The translations under genes and the position numbers were made by a program. Shown in pieces: positions 32,842 to 45,200 of a stretch of 64,000 nt of DNA. The first letter of the stretch is position 1; each line of letters opens with the position of its first letter. Below the pieces are notes generated by a model, which was not told the DNA's origin, did not search any database, and saw only the letters and a list, made by a program, of their open reading frames with translations. The stretch is from Deltaproteobacteria bacterium (GTDB lineage Bacteria > Myxococcota > UBA727 > VGSZ01), in assembly GCA_016177705.1 (NCBI GenBank), contig JACOUT010000011.1, positions 186,001 through 250,000 on the forward strand. The letters run 5' to 3'.

Positions 32842-32859
32842 TGACGTCGTGAGACGTCA
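32842..32859 (+). promoter_or_regulatory. Perfect 7-bp inverted repeat upstream of rpsA
   Basis: TGACGTC (32842-32848), GTGA spacer, GACGTCA (32853-32859), ending 22 bases before the rpsA ATG. It could be an operator for a dimeric regulator or a small RNA hairpin for S1 autoregulation. S1 is known to repress its own translation through leader structure in enterobacteria. Confidence 0.5.
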
Positions 32860-32881
32860 GAACAGAAAGACCAGGATAAGA

Positions 32882-34572
<1,691 letters not shown>

Positions 34573-34576
<4 letters not shown>

Positions 34577-35220
34577 CCGATCGCTGTCGCAGGGAAGAGC
34601 GCGGCCGCAAGCGTAGCGACGCTCGGCCGCGCTTTTTCTATGCACGCGATCGCGCCGCGCGGCACGCGCGGCAACCCCACACGGGCCAGCACGCCGTCGA
34701 GCGCGCGCACCACGCCGTCGTCGCGCAGGTAGCTGAGCACGAAGCGCGCATCGAGGAAGCGCCGGTGCAGCGTCGGCAAGTGCGGCACAGGAGCGCCGCA
34801 CAGCACCGCCACGGCGTCATCCAGCTCGTCGATCGGCACCTGCTCGAGCGCTTGGTAGTAGCGCTCGCCCGAACCGGCGTGCGCGCGCAACAGCGCCGCG
34901 TCGACCAGGATCTCGACGGCGACGTGCGCGATGGTGCTGGCGCGGAAGCGCCGATCGGGCTCGAGCGCGCGCAGCTCCCGCGCGAGCTGCGCGGCCAGGG
35001 CGTCGAAGCGCGCGTCGGCGTGGAAGCGCCGGTCGTCCTCGTGGTGCGCGAGCACACCCTCGCGCAGGCGCGCCGACGGCGAGCCCGCGGGCAAGGCGAG
35101 CGCGGCCGCCCGCTCGGCGCGCAGCCGCACACCCACGAAGCGCAGCCAGTCCGGCAGCGAGGTGCCCGCGACCAGCCACGGGTCGTGCAAGTGCGGCAGC
35201 GCGTGCGCCAGGTAGTTCAC
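34573..35220 (-). CDS. AcpH-like (acyl carrier protein phosphodiesterase family) protein
   Basis: 215 residues from GTG 35220; a GTG at 35250 would add 10 residues. The preferred start gives MNYLAHALPHLHDPWLVAGTSLPDWLR, matching the AcpH/DUF479 opening MN(F/Y)LAHL...GNLLADF. HHEDDRRFH at about 60-68 resembles the family's His/Asp metal motif. AcpH removes 4'-phosphopantetheine from acyl carrier protein, but distant members have unknown roles, so only the family is proposed. The stop overlaps the rpsA stop tail to tail and the rpsA terminator lies inside this coding region. Confidence 0.6.
34598..34637 (+). terminator. Intrinsic terminator of rpsA
   Basis: AGCGCGGCCG (34598-34607) pairs perfectly with CGGCCGCGCT (34624-34633), with an inner AGCGT/ACGCT stem, followed by a run of five T. 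It starts 22 bases after the rpsA stop and lies within the convergent AcpH-like gene. Confidence 0.88.
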
Positions 35221-35361
35221 CCGAGAAGCTGTAGCAGTTTCGGGATCCACTCATCGTCACGGTTGACAGCCCGCCGGCCGGTGCGTAGCTTCCGGGGCGC
35301 GCATTGACTTCCAAGTCAATCGGCCCGAAAAGAGCCTCGCACACCGCAAACGGAGTCCCCG

Positions 35362-35682
35362 ATGTCCAACCCTGAGCAGATCTTCAGCGAGATGAACGGC
35401 CGCATCACCAAGGAGAAGGCCGCCAAGATCAACTCGACCTACCTCTTCGACATCGGCGGCGACGGCGGTGGCAAGTGGTTCGCGGACCTCACCAGGGCCG
35501 AAGGCCCGTACATCGAGAAGAAGGACGCCGAGGCCAAGTGCACCATCACGGTGCCGAAGGCCGAGGACTGGGTTGCGATCGCCAGCGGCAAGCTCAACGC
35601 CACGTCGGCGTTCATGCAGGGCAAGATCAAGGTCAAGGGCGACATGTCGCTCGCCATGAAGCTGCAGACGCTCTTGAGCTGA
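35362..35682 (+). CDS. SCP2 sterol-binding domain protein
   Basis: 106 residues forming a single SCP2 domain: acidic N-terminal helix, DIGGDGGGKWFADL strands, CTITVPKAEDWVAIASG, and the closing helix pair AFMQGKIKVKGDMSLAMKLQ characteristic of the family. SCP2 proteins bind lipids, fatty acyl-CoA or sterols in a hydrophobic tunnel. Strong GC and codon agreement with neighbours. The following CoA-transferase gene starts 31 bases downstream on the same strand, suggesting joint use in branched-chain or sterol-like acyl-CoA metabolism. Confidence 0.9.
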   Translation: MSNPEQIFSEMNGRITKEKAAKINSTYLFDIGGDGGGKWFADLTRAEGPYIEKKDAEAKCTITVPKAEDWVAIASGKLNATSAFMQGKIKVKGDMSLAMKLQTLLS

Positions 35683-35713
35683 CGGCGACCGCGACGGCGG
35701 ATCGAGGGCCCAT

Positions 35714-36811
35714 TTGCTCGCGCTCGAAGGCATTCGGGTCCTCGATCTCTCCCGGCTGCTGCCGGGGCCGTTCGGCACCCAGTTGCTGCGCGACCTCGGC
35801 GCCGAGGTCATCAAGGTCGAGGATCCGCAAGGCGGCGACTACGTCCGCTACACGCCGCCGCTGCTCGACGACGGCAACAGCGTCTTCTTCCACACGCTCA
35901 ACCGCGGCAAGAAGAGCGTCTGCCTCGATCTCAAGAGCGAGCAGGACTGCGGACGCTTCCTCAAGCTCGCGACCACGGCCGACGTCGTCGTCGAGGGCTT
36001 CCGCCCCGGCGTGCTCGACAAGCTCGGCGTCGGCCCTGCGCGGCTCCTCACCGAGAACCCGCGCTTGGTGGTGTGCTCCATCTCGGGCTACGGCCAACGA
36101 GGCCTGTTGGCGAAGCGCGCCGGCCACGACGTCAACTACCTGGCGCGCGCCGGCGCGCTCTCGCTCATGAAGGACCCGACGCTGCTGCCGGTGCAGGTCG
36201 CCGACCTCTCGGGTGGTGCCCTGGCGGCCGCCTTCTCGATCTGCGCCGCGCTGGTCGGGCGGGCGACCACCGGCAAGGGCGCCGTGCTCGACGTCAGCAT
36301 GACGCACCAGGCGCACGGCTTGCTCGCGATGACGCTGTCGCGCGCGTCGGTGCCGGGCGAGCAGCCGCTCGGCGGCGGGCGCGACCTGCTGATCGGCGCG
36401 GTGCCTTGCTACGGGGTCTATCGCACCAAGGACGGCCACCTGAGCGTCGGCGCCATCGAACCCAAGTTCTGGCACGGCGTGTGCGCCGCGCTCGAGCTCC
36501 CCGAGCTGTCCGATCGCGCCTTCGACACCGGCGAGGCCGCCTGTCAGGTGCGCGCGGTGCTGTCGGCCAAGCTGGCGACGCGCACGACCGCGGAGTGGGC
36601 CGCGCTGTTCGCACCGCTCGACGTCTGCGTCGAGCCCGTGCGTGCCCCCGAGGAGGCGCTCGCCGATGCGAGCTTCCCGCGCGTCGACGTCGTCGTCAGC
36701 GGGCGCACGGTCTCGCTGCCGGTGCCGGCGTCCGCCTTCGGCGCGCTCCCGGTCGCGGAGCGCGGCCCGGCGCTCGGCGAGCACACTGAGGCCATCTTGG
36801 CCTCCCTCTGA
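35714..36811 (+). CDS. CaiB/BaiF family CoA-transferase
   Basis: 365 residues from TTG 35714. N-terminal LEGIRVLDLSRLLPGPFGTQLLRDLGAEVIKVED is the signature of class III CoA-transferases, and GHDVNYLARAGAL contains the Asp expected to form the aspartyl-CoA anhydride. Within this family it is nearest to alpha-methylacyl-CoA racemase-type members, which epimerise 2-methylacyl-CoA, rather than formyl-CoA transferases; this is judged by motif only. With the SCP2 gene upstream it suggests degradation of branched acyl chains. Convergent with hutI (17-base gap). Confidence 0.85.
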   Translation: MLALEGIRVLDLSRLLPGPFGTQLLRDLGAEVIKVEDPQGGDYVRYTPPLLDDGNSVFFHTLNRGKKSVCLDLKSEQDCGRFLKLATTADVVVEGFRPGVLDKLGVGPARLLTENPRLVVCSISGYGQRGLLAKRAGHDVNYLARAGALSLMKDPTLLPVQVADLSGGALAAAFSICAALVGRATTGKGAVLDVSMTHQAHGLLAMTLSRASVPGEQPLGGGRDLLIGAVPCYGVYRTKDGHLSVGAIEPKFWHGVCAALELPELSDRAFDTGEAACQVRAVLSAKLATRTTAEWAALFAPLDVCVEPVRAPEEALADASFPRVDVVVSGRTVSLPVPASAFGALPVAERGPALGEHTEAILASL

Positions 36812-36828
36812 AGGCCATCCCTCGATCG

Positions 36829-38085
36829 TCAGCGTGGCTTCGGGCCAACGACGACGCGCCCGCGCGACACCACCGTGTGCGCGCGCGCATCGCCCCAGCG
36901 ATACACCAGGTCGATCGGCGAGGCGCCGTCGAGGACGACCAGGTCGGCGCGCTTGCCGGCGGCGATGACGCCTCGGTCATGCAGGCCGAGCGCGCGCGCG
37001 CCGTTGACCGTGACGCCGCGCAGCGCTTCCTCGGCCGACAGCCCGCACTGCGTGACGGCCAGGCCGGCGGCGAGCGGCAGGTCCGTCGACATGGCGGTGC
37101 CGGGGTTGCAGTCGGTGGCCACGGCGACCGTGCAGCCGCCGTCGACGAGCGCGCGGCCGGGCGTGGCGCGCTGGCCGCGCAGGAACACCTGCGCGAGCGC
37201 GAGCACCTCACAGACCACGCCGGCCTTGGCCAAGGCCTCGATGTCCTCGGCACTTGCGTGCTCGAGGTGACCCGCCGACAGCGCGCCCACCTCGGCGGCG
37301 AGCGCGGCGCCGCCCGAGCGCGAGAGCTGTTCGGCGTGCACGCGCACGTGCAGCCCGAGCTCCTTGGCCCGCCGCAGCATGGGCCTGGCCTGCGCGACGC
37401 TGAAGGCGCCCTGCTCGACGAACACGTCGCACGCGCTCGCGAGCTGGTCGCGCGCCACCTCGGGCAAGAGCTCGCGCGTGACGACGTCGATCCACGCGGC
37501 CGGATCCTGCTCGTGCTCGGGCGGCACCGCGTGCGCGGCCAACAGCGTGGTGACGACGTCGAGGTCGCCCTGCTCGCCGAGGCGCCGCGCCGCGCGCAGC
37601 ATGGCGAGCTCGCTGGCCACGTCGAGCCCGTAGCCGCTCTTGATCTCCACGGTGGTGACGCCGCGCTCGAGCATGCGGCGCAGGCGCGGGCGCGTGGCGT
37701 CGCATAGTTGCTCGGCGCTCGCGGCGCGCACCGCGCGCATGGTCGAGCGGATGCCGCCGCCGGCGACCATGATCTGCGCGTAGCTCTCGCCGCGCGCGCG
37801 CCGCGCGAACTCATCGGCGCGGTCGCCGGTGAAGAGCGCATGCGTGTGGCAGTCGACGAGGCCGGGCAGGGCGGCGCGCCCGCCCGCGTCGATGCGCGGC
37901 ACGCCGCGCAGGTCGGGGATGGGCAGCGCCGCGCGCGGGCCCACCCAGGCGATGCGGTCGGCGTCGATCAGCACCTCCGCGTCGTCGATGGAGCCGAGCC
38001 CATGCAGGCCGGTTCCGTCCATGGTCCACAGACGACCGATGTTCTCGACGACGAGAGAGGCCCACAACACGGTGCGTGTTCGCAC
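36829..38085 (-). CDS. hutI: Imidazolonepropionase
   Basis: 418 residues. Hydrolyses imidazolone-5-propionate to N-formimino-L-glutamate, third step of histidine degradation. Amidohydrolase motifs: DCHTHALFTGDRADEF (two metal His), AAHAVPPEH, VHAEQLSRSGG (His and Gln) and TDCNPGTAMSTDLPL (Asp). Length is typical. Start is a GTG at 38085; other GTG/TTG codons in the next 7 codons are possible. Same strand as hutU, with a foreign ATPase gene between. hutH and hutF are not in the window. Confidence 0.95.
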   Translation of the reverse strand: MRTRTVLWASLVVENIGRLWTMDGTGLHGLGSIDDAEVLIDADRIAWVGPRAALPIPDLRGVPRIDAGGRAALPGLVDCHTHALFTGDRADEFARRARGESYAQIMVAGGGIRSTMRAVRAASAEQLCDATRPRLRRMLERGVTTVEIKSGYGLDVASELAMLRAARRLGEQGDLDVVTTLLAAHAVPPEHEQDPAAWIDVVTRELLPEVARDQLASACDVFVEQGAFSVAQARPMLRRAKELGLHVRVHAEQLSRSGGAALAAEVGALSAGHLEHASAEDIEALAKAGVVCEVLALAQVFLRGQRATPGRALVDGGCTVAVATDCNPGTAMSTDLPLAAGLAVTQCGLSAEEALRGVTVNGARALGLHDRGVIAAGKRADLVVLDGASPIDLVYRWGDARAHTVVSRGRVVVGPKPR

Positions 38086-38124
38086 AGGGGCGCGGCTCGT
38101 TCAATGCCGAGCTATCCGGGCCGG

Positions 38125-39279
38125 TCAACCGGGCAGGGGCTTGAGGTCGAGCAAGAGGCGACGCGCGGCCACCGCATGCACCCGCGACGCGACGGGAAAG
38201 GTGTCCGCTCCGGCGTGGACAATGTCGAGGCGCGACAGGCGCAGGTCAGCGAGCGCGTGACGCATGCTCGGCGTCAGCCGCGGCGCGTCGGTGCGCTTGA
38301 TCTCGAAGCCATAGCGGTGCCCCCCGCGAACGATGAGCAGGTCGAGCTCGGCGCCGTCGTGGGTCCGCCAGAAGAAGCACTCGTCACGCTCTGCTCCCAG
38401 ACGCGTGACCACCTGCTGCACCAAGAAGCCCTCCCACGACGCGCCGAGCTTGGGGTGGGTATCGATCTCGTCGGCCGTGCGGATGCCGAGGAGCGCGTGC
38501 AACAGGCCGCTGTCGGCGACGTAGACCTTGGGCGACTTGACCTGCCGCTTGGCGAGGTTCTCGTGGAACGGGCGCAGCACTCGCACCGCGTAGGTGTTTG
38601 CGAGCAGGTCGAGGTAGTTGCGCATGGTGGCCTCCGAGAGGCCGAGCGAGCGTCCGAGCTCGGAGGCGTTCCACAGCTCACCGTGCCAGTGCGCGAGCAT
38701 CTTCCAGAACCTCTCGAGCAGGCCCGGGGCCACGCGGATGCCCAGCGCCGGCATGTCGCGCTCGAGGAAGGTGCGGATGAGCTGGCGGCGCCAGGTGAAG
38801 CTCGCCCGCTCGTTCGGTGCCAGGAAGCTCCTCGGAAAGCCGCCGCGCAGCCACAGGCGATCGAGCGCGTCGGCGCCGACCTCATCGAGGGCGAAACCGG
38901 ACATCTCGAGATACGCGATGCGGCCGGCCAGCGACTCCGAGCTCTGGCGGAGCAGCTCGGGCGAGGCACTGCCGAGGATCAGGAAGCGCGCCCGGCGCTG
39001 GTCGGCCAGGACGCGCAGCGCAGGGAACAGCTCCGGTCGTCGCTGGATCTCATCGATGACGACGAGACCGCGCCGCTCACCGAGCGCCAGGGTCGGCTCG
39101 TCGAGCTTGGCGAGGTCGGGACCGTGCTCGAGGTCGAAGTAGCTGACGGTGCGGCGTGACTGCGCGACCGCGCGCGCGAGCGTGCTCTTGCCGACCTGCC
39201 TGGCGCCAAGCAGCGCCACCACGGGGAACTGTTTGAGCAGCCTGGTCGTCTCGCGGAGCAGGCGCGTTCGCTCAACCAC
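38125..39279 (-). CDS. AAA ATPase with DUF4143-type C-terminal domain
   Basis: 384 residues. Walker A GARQVGKST (25-33), Walker B LVVIDEIQRRPE, then sensor LILGSASPELL: the AAA_14 fold. The second half has a winged-helix-like NASELGRSLGLSEATMRNYLDLL and the DUF4143 core VADSGLLHALLGI...GASWEGFLVQQV...FFWRTHDGAELDLLI, an endonuclease-like fold. This widely scattered family is often horizontally transferred; its function is unsettled (defence or stress ATPase proposals exist). It lies between hutU and hutI in the same orientation, interrupting the hut order. Confidence 0.9.
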   Translation of the reverse strand: MVERTRLLRETTRLLKQFPVVALLGARQVGKSTLARAVAQSRRTVSYFDLEHGPDLAKLDEPTLALGERRGLVVIDEIQRRPELFPALRVLADQRRARFLILGSASPELLRQSSESLAGRIAYLEMSGFALDEVGADALDRLWLRGGFPRSFLAPNERASFTWRRQLIRTFLERDMPALGIRVAPGLLERFWKMLAHWHGELWNASELGRSLGLSEATMRNYLDLLANTYAVRVLRPFHENLAKRQVKSPKVYVADSGLLHALLGIRTADEIDTHPKLGASWEGFLVQQVVTRLGAERDECFFWRTHDGAELDLLIVRGGHRYGFEIKRTDAPRLTPSMRHALADLRLSRLDIVHAGADTFPVASRVHAVAARRLLLDLKPLPG

Positions 39280-39324
39280 GTTTCGAGTCTACCCCGAAAA
39301 GTCGAACGTTGGTTGCGAATTTAC

Positions 39325-39337
39325 GGGGTACTACCCC
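39325..39337 (+). promoter_or_regulatory. Palindrome GGGGTA-C-TACCCC in hut/ATPase gap
   Basis: A 13-base odd-centred palindrome in a short, relatively AT-rich gap (39280-39370) between hutU and the DUF4143 ATPase. A related half site TACCCCG lies at 39290-39296. This is a candidate promoter/operator region for the ATPase gene. Confidence 0.4.
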
Positions 39338-39370
39338 ACCGTGCCTTCCCCCGCATCGCGCCCTGACCGG

Positions 39371-41038
<1,668 letters not shown>

Positions 41039-41120
41039 CGGGGCCTCCAGCCGATGCGGCTTGGCCCCTGCCGGCCGGGCTGTCAACCGTCGGTCGGTGG
41101 CGCGACCTCGGGCCCAACAG

Positions 41121-43487
41121 CTACCAGGAGCACTCCATGAAGGAGGTCAGGCCCTGCGTGCCGCTGGTGATGAAGGTGACCGCGTTGTAGTTAATCTGCG
41201 CGGTGTTCTTGAAGGAGACGTCACCGCCGGCGTTGATGACCCCGTTCACCGTGATCTGGTTCTTGAAGTCGACGTTGCCGAGCGTGTTGATGTCCATGTT
41301 GAAGGTGGCGTTGTTGGTGCCGCCGCCACAGACCGAGCCGAGCGACCAGACGACCGCGCCGGCGGAATTGAAGTTGTCGTTGAAGCACACGCCGATGTCG
41401 GGTGCGCCGGCGGGGTTGCACTCTGCGGTGTTGCAGGCCGAGACCGAGCCGACGGTGAACTGGTTGGTCGCGATCAGGTCGCCCACCAAGCACGGCGTAT
41501 CGGACATGGAGATGGCCGGGCACTCGATGGAGCCGACGTAGGTGTTGTCCTCGTCGAAGCTGCACTGCCCCGTGTTGGTGCCGTTGTTGACGCGGAACAC
41601 GACGGGGTAGGCCTGTTGCGGTGGCCGCGGCGTGCCAGGGTAGAGGGGCGGCGGCACCTGCGCGCCAGCGGTGACGCAGTTGGCGGCGGCGATGAGCCTG
41701 CCCGTCATCGGACCAACGCAGCCGTTCGGCATCATCGCCGAGCAGAACCCCGAGGCGGTCTGGATGTCCGGGCTCTTGTTCAAAAGCCAGGTCGCCCAGA
41801 TGGGCTCGGTGTCCCCGCCGGGTTGCTCCAGCTCGAGCCGGTCGAAGCTGTCGGCCTCCACGATGAAGATGGTTGGCGCGGGGAAGTTGGTGTTCGACGA
41901 CTGACTGTGCGCGTGGAAGTCGTTGCACGGCGCTGAGGCGTTGTCGCACTCCATCAACCAGTTCGAGCTGGAGCGGTTCTTCGCGCCGGCTTCGCAGTTG
42001 TCGCAGACGCCGGCCGTTGCGCCGCACAGCGTGTTGGCGCCTGCGGCCAGGCGCTTGGTCGTGTCCTTCACATAGGGGATCGGCTGCGACTTGTAGAACA
42101 TCAGGTCGGCGTCGTTGTTGTCCGACTCCCACTCGAACTGCGCTGCGCCACCAGCGGTGAAGTTGGCGTCGTTGTCGACGTTGTCCAGCACGGCGATGGG
42201 TTTCCAACACAAGGTCTGGTTGGCGGCGCAGGTGATGATCGGATGCCCCGCGCCCGAGAAGTCCCAGGTGCACGGCCGTTCGACCTCGGCCTCCGCCCCG
42301 ATGCCGGAGTAGTTCGCGGCCCCGTTGTAGCTCGTGCAGTTGTCGTTGGCGCCCGCGCCCCCTGTGAAGTTGGCCGGGGGAATGTTGAACGGCGCTGCCT
42401 GCAAGGTGGTGAACGGCTGGTTGTCGGAGACATCCCACATGAAGGCGGTTTGGGGACGTACGATGCTGTTGTTCTGCACGAACACCTTGCACTGCGCGGT
42501 GTTACCCAGGTTGATGGCGCCCGGGTTGTTGGGATCGCCGAAGCCGCTGATGCCGAGGTAGTGGTGCTGGGGCGGCGTCGGCGGCGGCGTGCACGGGACC
42601 GGGGAGCCCGACGAGGCGCTCGTGCCTGGGGCGGTGCAGCAGCCGCACTGGGTCGGCGGCGTCGCCGGGGTGAAGGTATCACCCTGCAGGGAGCCGCAGG
42701 CGCAGCTATTGCTGAGCGTGATGTCGTCGCCGGCGGCCAGACCACCGCTGCCGCAGAACTGCGCCGCGTTACCGAAGGAGATGTCGCCGCAGGCAGAGAT
42801 CGCGGGCTGGAACTGCGGTGTGTTGCGCACCGCATGCAACCGCTTGATGGTGACGCGCGCGTGGGCGCGGTCCCACACGTCGGCGTTGGCGGTGGCGGCC
42901 AGCGCCGGGAACACGCCGATGACGGTCAGGTTGATGGCGCGGTCGCGGTCGCGGAGCTGGTTGTCCTTGCCGTCGTTCGGCGGCGCCGGGCCTTCGTTGG
43001 GACCGGTGGCGCCGAGCTGGACCGAGTTGTTGGCGATGCCGTCGTCGCTGTTGTCCTCGAGGCGCAGGTAGCAGGCCCCCTGGCGGCCGGCCGGGCCACG
43101 ACGGAGGAACTGCCAGGCGTGGAGGCGGTCGGCCGTGCCCTTCGGCACCTGCACTGTGACGGCACCAGAGATGTTTGGCTGATAGTCGTCGGCCGTGTTC
43201 GTGGTCGAGTCGCGATCGAGCAGCAAGTCGAAGTCGTCGAACGTCGGCGTCGTCGGGCTCATGTAGCCGTTGACGTAGCCCTGCAGCAGGCCGAGGCAGC
43301 CCTCCGCGATGGCGCGCGCCTGCACCTCCTCCTCGACCCGGACGGCGCTGACGGCCTCGCTGCGCGCCGACGAGAGCTGGCCGACCACGACGGCGGACGC
43401 GATGGCCAACGCCATCACCACCACCACGAGCACGAAGCCGCGCGATGGACGGCGGACCGCGTTCATCACTGCCTGCACGACTCGCAT
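41121..43487 (-). CDS. Very large PilX-like minor pilin with Cys-rich exported domain
   Basis: 788 residues; ATG 43487 has AGGAGG upstream. The N-terminus RPSRGFVLVVVVMALAIASAVVV is a PilX-type prepilin leader and helix (no Glu at position 5, as common in PilX). Ordinary PilX proteins are about 170-200 residues; this one carries about 600 extra residues with 31 cysteines, Asn/Thr-rich segments, and repeated 'NTGNVDFKN'-like stretches at the end. The extension lacks a recognisable von Willebrand or PilY1 propeller. It is the last gene of the minor pilin operon, where PilY1 is often found, so it may serve as pilus-tip component. Inference. Confidence 0.82.
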   Translation of the reverse strand: MRVVQAVMNAVRRPSRGFVLVVVVMALAIASAVVVGQLSSARSEAVSAVRVEEEVQARAIAEGCLGLLQGYVNGYMSPTTPTFDDFDLLLDRDSTTNTADDYQPNISGAVTVQVPKGTADRLHAWQFLRRGPAGRQGACYLRLEDNSDDGIANNSVQLGATGPNEGPAPPNDGKDNQLRDRDRAINLTVIGVFPALAATANADVWDRAHARVTIKRLHAVRNTPQFQPAISACGDISFGNAAQFCGSGGLAAGDDITLSNSCACGSLQGDTFTPATPPTQCGCCTAPGTSASSGSPVPCTPPPTPPQHHYLGISGFGDPNNPGAINLGNTAQCKVFVQNNSIVRPQTAFMWDVSDNQPFTTLQAAPFNIPPANFTGGAGANDNCTSYNGAANYSGIGAEAEVERPCTWDFSGAGHPIITCAANQTLCWKPIAVLDNVDNDANFTAGGAAQFEWESDNNDADLMFYKSQPIPYVKDTTKRLAAGANTLCGATAGVCDNCEAGAKNRSSSNWLMECDNASAPCNDFHAHSQSSNTNFPAPTIFIVEADSFDRLELEQPGGDTEPIWATWLLNKSPDIQTASGFCSAMMPNGCVGPMTGRLIAAANCVTAGAQVPPPLYPGTPRPPQQAYPVVFRVNNGTNTGQCSFDEDNTYVGSIECPAISMSDTPCLVGDLIATNQFTVGSVSACNTAECNPAGAPDIGVCFNDNFNSAGAVVWSLGSVCGGGTNNATFNMDINTLGNVDFKNQITVNGVINAGGDVSFKNTAQINYNAVTFITSGTQGLTSFMECSW

Positions 43488-43512
43488 TGAGGCCTCCTGT
43501 GGTGGCGCCTGC

Positions 43513-44763
43513 TCAAAGGTTCTGCAGGCGGACCGAGCCGCTGCCGACGAACGTGACGGGTCTGCCCGCGACGTCCTTCTGGAAGATGATGCGGTAGGCG
43601 ACGCGGCGAACCGACGATTTCAGGGCCGCGGTGTTGATGGGAAACGGCACGACGGCGTCAGCGGCGTCGAAGTAGGTGAACGACAGGTTGCTCACGTTCC
43701 TGGCGACGACCTCGAGCAGCCCGCAATTCGACTTGACGGTGCCGGTGTTGACGACGAACGACGCGCGCGTCGCCCCCGCGTCACCGTTGATGGTGTTGTC
43801 GGTCGCTCGGGGAAACTCAGGGTTGCCGATCGGGTCGGGATCGCCGAAGCAGCGGATGCGCTCGATGTTGCAGTAGTTGGGCGCGCCCGTCGCGCACGTC
43901 GAGGTGGCGCCGCCCGTCCCGGTCAGGCGGAAGAACACGCGGTCGGGCGTCGACAGGTAGCCGCCACCGGGGATCTCGCCGGGGTTGCCCGCGATGTTGA
44001 TGGTCGGTGTGCCGACCGGCGCCGACACGCCCGCGACCAGGCCTGGCCACGCCATGCCCCACCCGGTCGACAGGTCCGCCATGTCCACGGTGTACGCCGT
44101 CGAGGGCGGGGCGGTGTTGACGGTCTGAATCGAGTTGCCGAAGCGCGCGGTCGCCCACCGTCCGGCGCCGTCCGAGATCACGATGCGCTCGTTTGGGAGC
44201 AGGCGCCGGACGCCCCATGGGCAGTCCCGGTTGGCGAAGGCGGTGCACCCCGCGGTGGCCGGGCGGGGGAAGAACAGACTGGTATCGCCGATCCTGCACG
44301 TGCCGACGGTGGAGTCCTTGGCGCAGGCGCCGTTGTTCTCGTTGTGCCACAGGATGCGGGTGTCGCCCGTGACGAGCGGCGCCGAATGGAGTGAGCCGAA
44401 GGGCGGATAGTTCGCGTCGTCGCGCGCCAGGTCGCCGACGATGCCGACCTGGCTGTTGGCCGCGACCAGCACCTTGGCGTAGAAGGTCGTCTGGCCCGCG
44501 CCGCCGAAGGCGTCGACGATGTGCTCGCCGAACGGCGGGTTCACCGTGTCCTGGTCGAGCGGCACGCCGAGGCCGGCCTGGCGCAGCTCGCTCGAGAGCA
44601 GCTGGCCGACGAACGCCATGTCGCGCTGCATGGCGGCGATGGTGCGCGCTCGCTTCGAGTCCTGCACGGCGACCAGGATCACGGTGACCACCGTGCCCAT
44701 GACGATGATGCCCATGACCATGGCGATCACGACTTCGATCAGGGTGAATGCTCGTGGTTTCAT
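43513..44763 (-). CDS. PilW-like minor pilin
   Basis: 416 residues. KPRAFTLIEVVIAMVMGIIVMG is a type III prepilin signal with Phe1 and Glu5 of the mature pilin; the residue before the cleavage site is Ala rather than Gly. The transmembrane/coiled N-helix is followed by RARTIAAMQRDMAFVGQLLSSELRQAGLG, typical of PilW, and a Cys-containing beta-rich head. PilW primes type IV pilus assembly together with FimU/FimT, PilV and PilX. Its start overlaps the PilV stop (ATGA at 44760-44763). Confidence 0.85.
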   Translation of the reverse strand: MKPRAFTLIEVVIAMVMGIIVMGTVVTVILVAVQDSKRARTIAAMQRDMAFVGQLLSSELRQAGLGVPLDQDTVNPPFGEHIVDAFGGAGQTTFYAKVLVAANSQVGIVGDLARDDANYPPFGSLHSAPLVTGDTRILWHNENNGACAKDSTVGTCRIGDTSLFFPRPATAGCTAFANRDCPWGVRRLLPNERIVISDGAGRWATARFGNSIQTVNTAPPSTAYTVDMADLSTGWGMAWPGLVAGVSAPVGTPTINIAGNPGEIPGGGYLSTPDRVFFRLTGTGGATSTCATGAPNYCNIERIRCFGDPDPIGNPEFPRATDNTINGDAGATRASFVVNTGTVKSNCGLLEVVARNVSNLSFTYFDAADAVVPFPINTAALKSSVRRVAYRIIFQKDVAGRPVTFVGSGSVRLQNL

Positions 44764-45200
44764 GGCGGCAGTTGGTACACCCTCACGGTCGCCTGGCTCT
44801 GTCTGGTCTCCACCTGGGAGAGCTTGATGTTGTAGGTGACGGTGACGGTGACGTCCTTGTAGTTGAGCGTGAAGGCGCCGTTGTTCGGCAGCGGCGTCGC
44901 TTCGGTGAGGATGCCCGACACCGTGGTGGTGCGGGTGTAGCCCGCTGGCACGCCAGCGTCCGCCGGCGTGCCGGCAGCGAGCGCGTTGAAGTTGGCGACG
45001 CTCGACGCGGCAGAATTGCGCATGGCCTCCATGCGCTCGAGCACGAGCTGGCTCGACTCGACGTCACGACTGCCCGCGACGTTGAGGGCGCGCGAGCGCG
45101 TGATCTCGCTGAGCAGGCCGCCGATGACGATGGCGATGATGGCGCCACCCATGGCCGCCTCGAACAGCAGGTAGCCGCGCGGGCTCTTCACGGTGTGCAT
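44760..45200 (-). CDS. PilV-like minor pilin
   Basis: 146 residues. Prepilin motif SPRGYLLFEAAMGGAIIAIVIGG: Gly at -1, Tyr instead of Phe at +1, and Glu5 retained. VESSQLVLERMEAMRN continues the amphipathic N-helix of the PilV group. The globular part is short and has no cysteine pair. Overlaps PilW by ATGA and the FimT gene by 13 bases. Confidence 0.82.
   Translation of the reverse strand: MHTVKSPRGYLLFEAAMGGAIIAIVIGGLLSEITRSRALNVAGSRDVESSQLVLERMEAMRNSAASSVANFNALAAGTPADAGVPAGYTRTTTVSGILTEATPLPNNGAFTLNYKDVTVTVTYNIKLSQVETRQSQATVRVYQLPP

Noticed and set aside
38125..39279. Insertion sequence or transposase within the hut region
   Set aside because: The gene is a AAA/DUF4143 ATPase; no terminal inverted repeats or target duplication are visible in the flanks.
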